Positions 16,034-23,452 of a stretch of DNA of 46,757 bases are shown one piece after another. The position numbers and the translations under genes were made by a program. The stretch is from Aggregatilineales bacterium (GTDB lineage: Bacteria; Chloroflexota; Anaerolineae; Aggregatilineales; Ch27), in assembly GCA_029976025.1 (NCBI GenBank), contig JARKNX010000155.1, positions 1 to 46,757 of the forward strand, in the 5' to 3' direction. The notes under the pieces are model-generated. The model was not told where the DNA came from and made no database searches. It saw only the letters and a program-made list of their open reading frames with translations. Position 1 is the first letter of the stretch; every line of letters begins with the position of its first letter.

Positions 16034-17617
16034 ATGGCTTTACCCCACCGCAATCCATTCCCCCGATCCCGATGCATCCCTGTCTTCCTGTTATCAGGGA
16101 TGGGCAGCTCGTTTATGGCTCGCCTTCCGGATAAGATTATCTTCGAAGACTGGCTTGTCATCATCGCGGCAATATGCCTTTTCCTTTTCTTGCTCGGCAT
16201 TCTGTTTCTTCTGCAGCATGTGCGCAACCGGGCGCGGGCGCTGGAGGCAGAAATCGCCCGCCGTGAACAGGTTGCCCATGAGCTCCAGCAGCGCCAGCAT
16301 GAGATGGAAACCCTGCAGGAAATCACCCGCCGTATCTCACAGGAAACCGACATCCGGCAGGTGCTGGCTTCTATTGGCGACGAGGCGATTCAACTGCTGG
16401 ACGGCAGCGAGTGCTACCTTTTTCGCCTGGATGAGCGCGAGCTGATCCTGCATATCGACCTGGCGCGTGGGGAGCATACGGCCGACACGCTGGGCCTGAA
16501 GCTCAAGATCGGCGAGGGCCTGACCGGGTACGCCGTAGCCCACAACCAGCCCCTGCTCGTCAACAACGCTCAGAATGATCCCCGCGCCGTGCCCATCCCC
16601 GGAACTATAATGCAGCCGGAAGAGCACGTGATTATCGCCCCGCTGGCCTTCCGCGATCGAATCACCGGAGCGATGCTGGTCAACCGCCACAATGCCGCGC
16701 CTTTTAACCAGAAGAATCTCGATCTGCTGGTCGGGTTAGCCCAGCAGGCGGCGACGGCCATCGAGCACGCCCGGCTGGTCCAGGAGCTGGAACAGCACAA
16801 CCTGATGCTGGAACACATGGTGACCGAACGCACCGCCGAGCTTCAGCGGGCCAACGAGCGGCTGTCCAATCTGGGCCGGCTGAAAGACGAATTTGTCTCC
16901 AGCGTGTCGCACGAGCTGCGCACGCCGATCACGAATCTCAAGCTGCGCCAGTACCTGCTGCAGAACACGCCGCCGGACCGGTGGCCGGAGCATCTGGCTG
17001 TCGCCGGTCGGGAGATCGACCGGCTGGAAGCGCTGGTGGAAGACCTGCTCACGCTGAACCGGCTGGATCAGGACCGGCTGTCAATTCAGTGCGAGCCAGT
17101 GAACATCAATACGCTGGCCGAGCAATACGGCTCGGACCGGGCCTCGCTGGCGGAGACGCACAATCTGACACTGCGCGTGCTCCCTACGCCGGGCATCCCC
17201 CCCGCCTACGCCGACCCCAACCTGATCGGGCAGGTGTTGAGCATCCTGCTGACCAACGCTTTCCACTACACGCCGGCGGGTGGGACGGTTATGCTGTACA
17301 CCCAGACTCAGGAGTGGGAGCACCAGCAGTGGACCGGGTTCAGCATCAGCGACACGGGGCCGGGCATCCCTAAAGAAGAGCAGAGTCACCTTTTTGAGCG
17401 TTTCTTCAGGGGGCAGGTCGGCCGGAATTCAGGCCGGCCAGGGACCGGACTCGGGCTTTCTATTGCGCAGGCGATCGTGACGCGCCATCAGGGCCGGATT
17501 GAGATTGTCAGCAGCGGTATCCCCGGACAGGGGACGACCTTCATAGTCTGGCTGCCAGTGAACGCCGTCACCGCCAACAACGATAGCAAGGCAGCTATGC
17601 ATTCTGCTCGCCCATAA
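16034..17617 (+). CDS. GAF-domain sensor histidine kinase
   Basis: The product is up to 527 residues. It has one membrane helix (about 37-60, WLVIIAAICLFLFLLG), a coiled coil (67-110), a GAF domain (about 115-245) and a second coiled coil. The kinase core has an H-box with His293 (VSHELRTPITN), a degenerate N-box (LLTNAFHYTPAGG) and the G-boxes SDTGPGIP and GTGLGLSIA. It would sense a small ligand or redox state through GAF and phosphorylate a response regulator; none is adjacent. The start is uncertain: ATGs at 16034, 16100 and 16115 are all in frame and none has a strong Shine-Dalgarno. Its 3' end overlaps the convergent next gene by 23 bp. Confidence 0.88.
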   Translation: MALPHRNPFPRSRCIPVFLLSGMGSSFMARLPDKIIFEDWLVIIAAICLFLFLLGILFLLQHVRNRARALEAEIARREQVAHELQQRQHEMETLQEITRRISQETDIRQVLASIGDEAIQLLDGSECYLFRLDERELILHIDLARGEHTADTLGLKLKIGEGLTGYAVAHNQPLLVNNAQNDPRAVPIPGTIMQPEEHVIIAPLAFRDRITGAMLVNRHNAAPFNQKNLDLLVGLAQQAATAIEHARLVQELEQHNLMLEHMVTERTAELQRANERLSNLGRLKDEFVSSVSHELRTPITNLKLRQYLLQNTPPDRWPEHLAVAGREIDRLEALVEDLLTLNRLDQDRLSIQCEPVNINTLAEQYGSDRASLAETHNLTLRVLPTPGIPPAYADPNLIGQVLSILLTNAFHYTPAGGTVMLYTQTQEWEHQQWTGFSISDTGPGIPKEEQSHLFERFFRGQVGRNSGRPGTGLGLSIAQAIVTRHQGRIEIVSSGIPGQGTTFIVWLPVNAVTANNDSKAAMHSARP

Positions 17618-19319
17618 TATCGGCGACAATGCCAAAGGCGGCCAGCGCATCTTGCAGCGCGGCCGCCTGGCCGGGCCGGACAATCACAGCGTCCGGGCCG
17701 ATTCGCGCCGCCAGATAGCGGCGGATGGATGGCTCTTCCAGCGCGGCGGTGAGCGCCTCCGGCGATGCCGTGCGCAGGAGCGTGACCTGTTCGATCGTGG
17801 CATCTGCCTCCGCCGTCTGCGCCCAGCGCGTCAGGATGATCTCGATTGATTCCGGCAGCCGGTCAGTCTTGAGGGAACGGGATAGAAAAGCCCGGACATG
17901 CCTGGGCTCAATGCCCTGGATAGCCGCCCGGCGCAGGCCGCGCGTAGAGAAGCGGTAGCGGTAGACCTCGCCGGCGCTCAGCCATTCGGTGAAGCGGGCC
18001 AACTGAAAGCGGTCGTATCGGCTCAGACGGCGGGAAGCCTCGATCGTGCCGTCTTCGTGCAGGAGGATCATCTCCGCGCTATCGGGCGAAGCCGGCCAGC
18101 GCCCCCCGCTGACAAAGGCGCGCCCGTAAGCGTTCAGCCGCCCCAGCATCCCCCCGGCGTGGCGGCCCAGATCGGCCAGCCCCAGCCAGTGCAGCGGGCC
18201 GGTCAGCATGAAGCGCAGCATGGCCCCCTCGACAGCCTCCCAGCTTTCAAAGCCGCGCAGATACTCGTCGGTGCGCATATCGCGGATGTACCAGCTATCG
18301 TAATCGCCGCCCGGGCGCTGAAAATCGGGCGCCGTCTCCTGAATCGCGCCGATCACGCCATCGACAACCCACCACGAATCGGGCGGCAGATCGCGCAGGG
18401 TCTGCATAATTGCCTCGCGCCCGGCGCGGGGATCGTTGCTGGCCGCCTCAACAGCCAGGCCCGGCACATGCTCCAGATCGCTGTAGACGGTTGTGTCGCG
18501 CCAGGCCGCGGCCAGCAGGCGCACCTGCTCGCTCCGGGCCGCCTCCAGCCAGCGGCGGGCGTTCTGGCTGATCGGCTTGAGCAGACCATCGCGGACCGCC
18601 ACCAGGTCCAGCGCCTGCGCCAGCCCCAGCATGAAATCCAGCCGGGCCGGCTCAGCCTTGAGCAGGGATGTGCTCAGCGTGCCGAGCTGGGCTTCCGGCA
18701 GCTTGCTCCCTTCCCGAACAGCCACAGCGGCCACCTGCAGGTAGGCCAGCACGGTCGTCAGGTCATCAACCAGCGTCGTATCCGCCGGTATGATCTCGTC
18801 CGGCGTATCGGCGGGGACATCCCACGCTTCGTCGTCCTCGTCCTCGACGAGGGGCAAATCTTCTTCCTGGCTGAGGTCGAAGCCGGTGTGGTGGGCCGGC
18901 AGCACGGCGGCCAGATCAGTGGGCACGTAGATGGCGACCAGGCCGGCGGCGGCATCGGCGTAAGCGCGGGCAAGCAGGCCCCGGTAGTACAGCTTCTCGG
19001 CGATGCTGACGGGGTTGAGATAAGGCTTCTCCCGCCCCAGGCGGCCCGGCCCCATCTCGCGAATTTCGCCGTACAGCCGGGTGAAGATGTGCGCCGGCAT
19101 CTGCCCCCCCGCCCCCAGGAGGGTCTGCATCGCGCCGCGCTCGTCGTCATCCAGACGCTCCCAGGTCATCCTGGCCGCTTCCGGGGAGAGCATCACCCCC
19201 GTCAGCAAAGCCAGAATATCGGTGACGCTGCGCGACTCCAGGTCTACGTCCCAGCGATCGGCGATCACGCCGAGCATCACCGGATCATAGCCCCGCAGGG
19301 TAGTCTCCAGAGTCAGCAT
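17595..19319 (-). CDS. Helicase_C_3 (XPB-like helicase-associated domain) protein
   Basis: The product has 574 residues. The C-terminal third (LLHEDGTIEASRRLSRYDRFQLARFTEW, then RYRFSTRGLRRAAIQGI and SLPESIEIILTRWA-like sequence) resembles the helicase-associated Helicase_C_3 domain that sits next to XPB-like helicases. The first 400 residues are helical with an acidic linker (EDEDDEAWD) and contain no Walker A box, so this protein alone cannot be an active helicase. It may bind DNA or partner with a helicase; the role is unknown. GGAGGG precedes ATG 19319 at good spacing. The assignment rests on recognising the motif style only. Confidence 0.6.
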   Translation of the reverse strand: MLTLETTLRGYDPVMLGVIADRWDVDLESRSVTDILALLTGVMLSPEAARMTWERLDDDERGAMQTLLGAGGQMPAHIFTRLYGEIREMGPGRLGREKPYLNPVSIAEKLYYRGLLARAYADAAAGLVAIYVPTDLAAVLPAHHTGFDLSQEEDLPLVEDEDDEAWDVPADTPDEIIPADTTLVDDLTTVLAYLQVAAVAVREGSKLPEAQLGTLSTSLLKAEPARLDFMLGLAQALDLVAVRDGLLKPISQNARRWLEAARSEQVRLLAAAWRDTTVYSDLEHVPGLAVEAASNDPRAGREAIMQTLRDLPPDSWWVVDGVIGAIQETAPDFQRPGGDYDSWYIRDMRTDEYLRGFESWEAVEGAMLRFMLTGPLHWLGLADLGRHAGGMLGRLNAYGRAFVSGGRWPASPDSAEMILLHEDGTIEASRRLSRYDRFQLARFTEWLSAGEVYRYRFSTRGLRRAAIQGIEPRHVRAFLSRSLKTDRLPESIEIILTRWAQTAEADATIEQVTLLRTASPEALTAALEEPSIRRYLAARIGPDAVIVRPGQAAALQDALAAFGIVADIMGEQNA

Positions 19320-19469
19320 GCATCCCTCCCCGTCTGGCTTACGCAGGTTATCTCAGTATAGTGCGGCGGCCGGGCGCGGGCAACCTGATCCCTTTCGGGC
19401 AGCCTCCGGCGCTCACCGCCTTCTCGCGGAATGCCTCCCCCTCTTTCGATAAAAATGGTCCGGTCCGAG

Positions 19470-19475
19470 TATAAT
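19470..19475 (+). promoter_or_regulatory. Putative -10 box (TATAAT) for the ZIP transporter
   Basis: A consensus TATAAT lies 40 bp before ATG 19516, in the gap to the divergent Helicase_C_3-like gene. A TTCGAT 19 bp upstream could be a weak -35. Confidence 0.45.
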
Positions 19476-19515
19476 GGGGCGGCATCGCCCATTTATCTAT
19501 CGAGGCACGCAGCCT

Positions 19516-20328
19516 ATGGAATTCTTCGCCCAGCTCAGTCCGGTTATTCAGGCCCTCCTGGCCACGCTGTTCACCTGGGGTATGACGGCCGTTGGCGCCG
19601 CTGGCGTGTTCTTCACCCGCGCTTTTAACCGGCTGCTGCTGGATATGATGCTCGGCTTCGCCGCCGGGGTCATGATCGCCGCCAGCTTCTGGTCCCTGCT
19701 GAACCCGGCCATTGCCATGGCCGAAGAAGCCGGCAACGGGCCAGCCTGGCTCCCCGCCGTGGTCGGCTTCATGCTGGGCGGCGGCGTCCTGCGCTTCATC
19801 GACATGCTGCTGCCCCACCTCCACCCCAGCCTCAAAGGCGGCCACCCGGAAGGCATCCCCACCCACTGGCGGCGGGCCATCCTGATGGTGCTGGCTATCA
19901 CCCTGCACAATATCCCGGAGGGGCTGGCCGTCGGCGTCGCTTTCGGCGCGGTCGCGAGCGGCGTGCCCGGGGCCACCCTCGGCGGCGCGGTCGCGCTGGC
20001 GCTGGGTATCGGCATTCAGAACCTCCCGGAAGGGCTGGCCGTCGCGCTCCCCCTGCGCGGCGAGGGCGTCTCCCGCACCAGGAGCTTCTACTACGGCCAG
20101 CTTTCCGCCATCGTGGAGCCGATCGCCGGCGTCATCGGCGCGCTGGCGGTGCTGGCGATGACGCCGCTGCTGCCTTACGCCCTGAGCTTCGCCGCCGGCG
20201 CCATGATCTTCGTGGTCGTCGAGGAAGTCATCCCGGAAGCGCAGAGCGCCGGCAACGGCCATATCGCCACTTTCGGGACGATGTTCGGCTTCACCATCAT
20301 GATGCTGCTGGACGTGGCGCTCAGTTGA
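19516..20328 (+). CDS. ZIP-family metal transporter (ZupT-like)
   Basis: The 270-residue membrane protein has about eight hydrophobic segments. It carries the two ZIP metal-site motifs, HNIPEG (His131) and QNLPEG, followed by EPIAG. A loop with several histidines ([16 protein letters not shown]) lies before them, as in many ZIP proteins. It would import divalent metals such as Zn, Fe or Mn across the cytoplasmic membrane. ATG 19516 is chosen because membrane segment 1 begins soon after it and CGAGG precedes it. The single gene has its own -10 box. Metal specificity is not predictable. Confidence 0.92.
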   Translation: MEFFAQLSPVIQALLATLFTWGMTAVGAAGVFFTRAFNRLLLDMMLGFAAGVMIAASFWSLLNPAIAMAEEAGNGPAWLPAVVGFMLGGGVLRFIDMLLPHLHPSLKGGHPEGIPTHWRRAILMVLAITLHNIPEGLAVGVAFGAVASGVPGATLGGAVALALGIGIQNLPEGLAVALPLRGEGVSRTRSFYYGQLSAIVEPIAGVIGALAVLAMTPLLPYALSFAAGAMIFVVVEEVIPEAQSAGNGHIATFGTMFGFTIMMLLDVALS

Positions 20329-20390
20329 CAGAAACAGGGGACAGGGAGATGGAGCGGCCGCTCTGACTGGCGGGCGGCCCGGGGCCGGAT

Positions 20391-20396
20391 TACAAT
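20391..20396 (+). promoter_or_regulatory. Putative -10 box for the DHODH-like gene
   Basis: TACAAT lies 51 bp before ATG 20448. No convincing -35. Confidence 0.3.
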
Positions 20397-20447
20397 CAGG
20401 CTCAGTCGGAGGATGGACGGCCCAACTCCCCGGAGAGAGAAGCCCGC

Positions 20448-21377
20448 ATGGATGTTGAACTGACTCGCGTCGGCAAGCACACGCTGACCATTCACTCGCC
20501 GGTGATGCCCGCGGCGGGGGTCTTTGGCTTTGGCGATCGCTATCAAAAGTTGCTCAAGATCGAGAAGTTCGGCTGCTTCATCACCGACCCGATCACGCTG
20601 CATCCCCGCCGGGCCTCGCGCGGGACGCATGTCGTCCCGCTGGCGGGCGGGCTGCTCCTGCATACCGGGCTACCCAACCCCGGCGCGTCCGCCGTGGTCA
20701 AAGAGTACCAGCCAGTCTGGGAGCGCTGCCCGATCCCGATCATCGCCCATGTCATCGATCGCAGCCCGCTCGATCTGCGGCGATGCGTGCGAATCCTGAT
20801 GGACGCGACCGGCATCGGCGGGTTTGAGCTGGGGGTGCATTACGAGGCCAATGCTGATGAGATTCGGGTGCTGGTGGAGACAATTCGCCAGACCACCGAG
20901 CTCCCGCTGCTGGTGCGCGTGCCGCTGGAGCGGGCGGTGGAATTCAGCCTGATTGTCGCCCGTACCGAGGCCGGCGCCGTCGTCGTCGGCGCGCCGCCGC
21001 GCGGCGTAGCGCCCGACCCCGCGGGAGCCAGGCCGCTGACCGGACGGCTGTTCGGCCCGCTGGTCAAAGCGCAGGCCCTGCATGCGGTGTTGCAGGCTGT
21101 CAGGACAGTCGAGCCGTTCGGGCTGCCCGTGATCGGGTGCGGCGGCATCCACACGCCTGAAGACGCGCGGGAGTTCATCGCCGTCGGCGCGCGCGCCGTC
21201 CAGTTGGACAGCGTGATCTGGACCCGCCCGGCGCAGGCGGAGATCATCGCTCGCGACCTGGGTGGCTTGCAGCTCACCCGCGCCGCTGGCTCTTACCCCG
21301 ATGAGTGGTTCCCCGGCATCGGCGATACCTTCCTCAAAGGTGGCACGCCAGAGCGGCCCGATACCCTGCCGCAGTAG
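20448..21377 (+). CDS. Dihydroorotate dehydrogenase-like TIM-barrel protein, catalytic motifs absent
   Basis: The 309-residue product follows the PyrD (class 1) layout: an N-terminal PVMPAAGVFGFG, then GLPNPG, PLTGRLFG and a phosphate/FMN-binding end VIGCGGIHTPEDAREF, with GARAVQ. However, the residues that make a dihydroorotate dehydrogenase are not seen. The usual lysine in the TKTIT-like strand is replaced (FITDPIT). The NxSCPN segment carrying the catalytic Cys or Ser is replaced by ELGVHYEAN. It may bind flavin but probably does not oxidise dihydroorotate by the normal mechanism. No pyrimidine genes are nearby. It may represent a PyrD-like family with another substrate. Confidence 0.7.
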   Translation: MDVELTRVGKHTLTIHSPVMPAAGVFGFGDRYQKLLKIEKFGCFITDPITLHPRRASRGTHVVPLAGGLLLHTGLPNPGASAVVKEYQPVWERCPIPIIAHVIDRSPLDLRRCVRILMDATGIGGFELGVHYEANADEIRVLVETIRQTTELPLLVRVPLERAVEFSLIVARTEAGAVVVGAPPRGVAPDPAGARPLTGRLFGPLVKAQALHAVLQAVRTVEPFGLPVIGCGGIHTPEDAREFIAVGARAVQLDSVIWTRPAQAEIIARDLGGLQLTRAAGSYPDEWFPGIGDTFLKGGTPERPDTLPQ

Positions 21378-21421
21378 AAGCAGGATCGAACGCGAGACTC
21401 ACAAAGATTCGATAAGAATCA

Positions 21422-21443
21422 GCAGGGGGCTTGAGCCTCCTGC
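21422..21443. repeat. Hairpin related to the REP-like palindrome at 33428
   Basis: GCAGGGGG, loop CTTGAG, then CCTCCTGC pairs with one G-U pair. It lies between convergent genes (stops at 21377 and 21497) and shares the GCAGGGGGCTT arm with 33428-33451. It could terminate transcription from either side, although no long T-run is present. Confidence 0.5.
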
Positions 21444-21496
21444 CCGCCCCAGATCCGCCGACAATCTTTGATTTCTTGAGGGGACGCTGCGTTGCC

Positions 21497-22333
21497 CTAC
21501 CCCGCCCAGTCGCGCAGATACAGGAAGTCGTGCCCGATCGTGCGCTGGCTGATTTTGGCCACGGGGGCGGGCTTGCGTTTATAGTGGCTGGCCCGCACCC
21601 GCCGCCACACGTCCTCCACCATCCGGCGGGCAAAGCCCTCGGACACCGCCTCCTCCAGCGTGAAGCGCTCATCGACCAGCAGGTAAAGCAGCCGGTCCAG
21701 CTCGGCATAGCTGTAGCCGATCTCCCCTTCGTCCGTCTGGCCGGTCCACAGGTCCGCCGAAGGGGCTTTGTCGATGATGCTGCGTGGCACGCCGAGCGCC
21801 GCCGCAAGCTGGCGCACCTGCGTCTTGTACAGATCGCCAATTGGCTGAAGCGCGGCGGCGCTGTCGCCGTAGAGAGTGGTATAGCCCAGCAGCGTCTCGG
21901 TTTTGTTGCTGGCGCCGATGACCAGGCCGTCGAAAGCCGCCGACTGGTCATACAGGATGATCATGCGCATCCGGGCCATGACATTGCCGCGCCGTATATC
22001 GTTCATATCTTCAAAGCGCTCGAAGAACGGCGCCACGTAAGGCGTGATCGGGATCGTCACCGCCTGCACGCCCAGCGCGTCGATCACTTTCTGCGCGTCA
22101 GACATGCTGGACGGGCTGCTGGCCGCATACGGCATACGGATGACCAGCACATTCTCTGGCCCCAGGGCGCGGGCGGTCAGGTAGGCGCTGAGGGCGCTGT
22201 CCAGCCCGCCGGAGAGGCCGATCACGGCCCGCTGAAAGCCGACTTTGCGCACCCCGTCGGCGATGAAGCCGACCAGAATTTTCTCAGCCAGGCCGGTATT
22301 GATCTGAAGCCTGGCGGCAATATCGATCGTCAT
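21497..22333 (-). CDS. nadE: NAD+ synthetase, ATP-PPase subunit
   Basis: The 278-residue product has the PP-loop SGGLDS at residues 41-46. It also has GASNKTETLLGYTTLYGDSAAALQPIGDLYKTQV-type family sequence with the NKTE and GD motifs. It adenylates deamido-NAD and amidates it to NAD+. The ATG overlaps the stop of the upstream glutaminase gene by four bases (ATGA), with AGGAG ahead, so the two subunits are probably made in equal amounts. In most bacteria with glutamine-dependent NadE both domains lie in one 550-680-residue protein; here the order is the same but the chain is split. Confidence 0.93.
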   Translation of the reverse strand: MTIDIAARLQINTGLAEKILVGFIADGVRKVGFQRAVIGLSGGLDSALSAYLTARALGPENVLVIRMPYAASSPSSMSDAQKVIDALGVQAVTIPITPYVAPFFERFEDMNDIRRGNVMARMRMIILYDQSAAFDGLVIGASNKTETLLGYTTLYGDSAAALQPIGDLYKTQVRQLAAALGVPRSIIDKAPSADLWTGQTDEGEIGYSYAELDRLLYLLVDERFTLEEAVSEGFARRMVEDVWRRVRASHYKRKPAPVAKISQRTIGHDFLYLRDWAG

Positions 22334-23220
22334 CGCTCCTCTCCCTTCTGGAAGCTGCGGTGGCTGGCCGGCGGCTCATCCAGGATGCGCGACAGCTCCC
22401 GCAGCGTCAGATCGGTGCGCTCATCGCGCAGGAGCGGCAGCCGGCTGCGCGTGCGATGAAGCTGGCTGCGATCGATCTCCTGCACCAGCAGCGCCTCTTC
22501 GAAATAAGGCGCCTGCGCCAGCATAACGCCGTCCGGGCCGGTCACCGCCGAGCCGCCCCAGAAGTTCAGGCCGTCCTCGAAGCCCACCCGGTTGCAGTGC
22601 AGGACATAGCTGGTGAACAGGCTGGCGTAAGCCTGATTGACCAGCTCCACCCAGCGGGCGGAGGCCAGCCGGTCCCCGGTATCCAGCCCACGGCCCGGGC
22701 TGGCGCTCAGCAGCAGCAGCGCGTCCGCGCCGTCCAGCCAGAGCAGATACGGCGGCGAGGCGTGCCAGAAGTCCTCGCAGATCAGCATCCCCATCCGGCC
22801 AAAGCGCGTATCGAATGCCTGCACTGTGTCGCCCCGGGCAAAGTACCGCCCTTCGTCGAACAGGGCGTAGGTCGGCAGGTATACCTTGTTGTGGATATGC
22901 ACCACCCGCCCCTGTGAGAGGTAGGCCGCCGCGATGTAGAAACGGTGACGGGGGTCCTCGTGCACGAAGCCAACCACCAGGTCCAGATCGTGGCTGGCCA
23001 GCAGGAGCACGCGGAAAGCCGGGTCCTCAGAGGTGGGACGCGCCGCGACCTCGTAGGCCAGGTCTTGCAGGTTGTAGCCGGTCAGCGAAAGCTCCGGGAA
23101 GATCAGGAGGTCCGCCCCCTCAGCCCTGGCCCGGTCAATATAGTGTATATGCTTGTCCAGGTTCGCCGTCAGGTCAGCGACAGCCGGATGTATCTGCGCC
23201 AGCGCGGCAGTAAATTTCAT
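22330..23220 (-). CDS. Carbon-nitrogen hydrolase, glutaminase subunit for NadE
   Basis: The 296-residue product is a nitrilase-superfamily protein with the catalytic Glu43 (FPELSLTGY), Lys112 (HNKVYLPTY) and Cys148 (ICEDFWH). CEDFWH and the LPTYALFDEGRYF segment match the glutaminase domain of NAD synthetases rather than other amidases. It probably releases ammonia from glutamine for the synthetase encoded directly downstream. The four-base overlap with nadE supports a shared complex. The C-terminal 30 residues are polar and could serve as a linker-like docking region. Its start ATG 23218-23220 follows a weak GGGTGAG. Confidence 0.88.
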   Translation of the reverse strand: MKFTAALAQIHPAVADLTANLDKHIHYIDRARAEGADLLIFPELSLTGYNLQDLAYEVAARPTSEDPAFRVLLLASHDLDLVVGFVHEDPRHRFYIAAAYLSQGRVVHIHNKVYLPTYALFDEGRYFARGDTVQAFDTRFGRMGMLICEDFWHASPPYLLWLDGADALLLLSASPGRGLDTGDRLASARWVELVNQAYASLFTSYVLHCNRVGFEDGLNFWGGSAVTGPDGVMLAQAPYFEEALLVQEIDRSQLHRTRSRLPLLRDERTDLTLRELSRILDEPPASHRSFQKGEER

Positions 23221-23337
23221 CAGACACTCACCCTGATGCGCGTCAGGATAAACTGCCTTCGATCATACCACACCCGCCCCCAGGCGGGGCGTTCTCACCT
23301 GCCCGCTTTCCACCTCCATATGCTATGCGCGGCTCAT

Positions 23338-23366
23338 TCGCGTCGAATGGCGCTTTCTTGTATAAT
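23338..23366 (+). promoter_or_regulatory. Promoter of the Ser/Thr kinase gene
   Basis: TTCGCG (23338-23343) and TATAAT (23361-23366) are 17 bp apart, 87 bp before the kinase ATG. Confidence 0.5.
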
Positions 23367-23452
23367 TGGAGTTCCAATATCCGGTTGAACGACGGGCTAC
23401 CGAAGGCCGCCGGCCATTACGAATACAGTTCTTTTTGTGGGGGAGATACTTT

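Noticed and set aside
22330..22333. Frameshift artefact splitting a fused NAD synthetase
   Set aside because: The second gene has its own AGGAG and ATG, and both domains are complete at the junction, so a genuine two-gene form is more likely. A relative's sequence would settle it.
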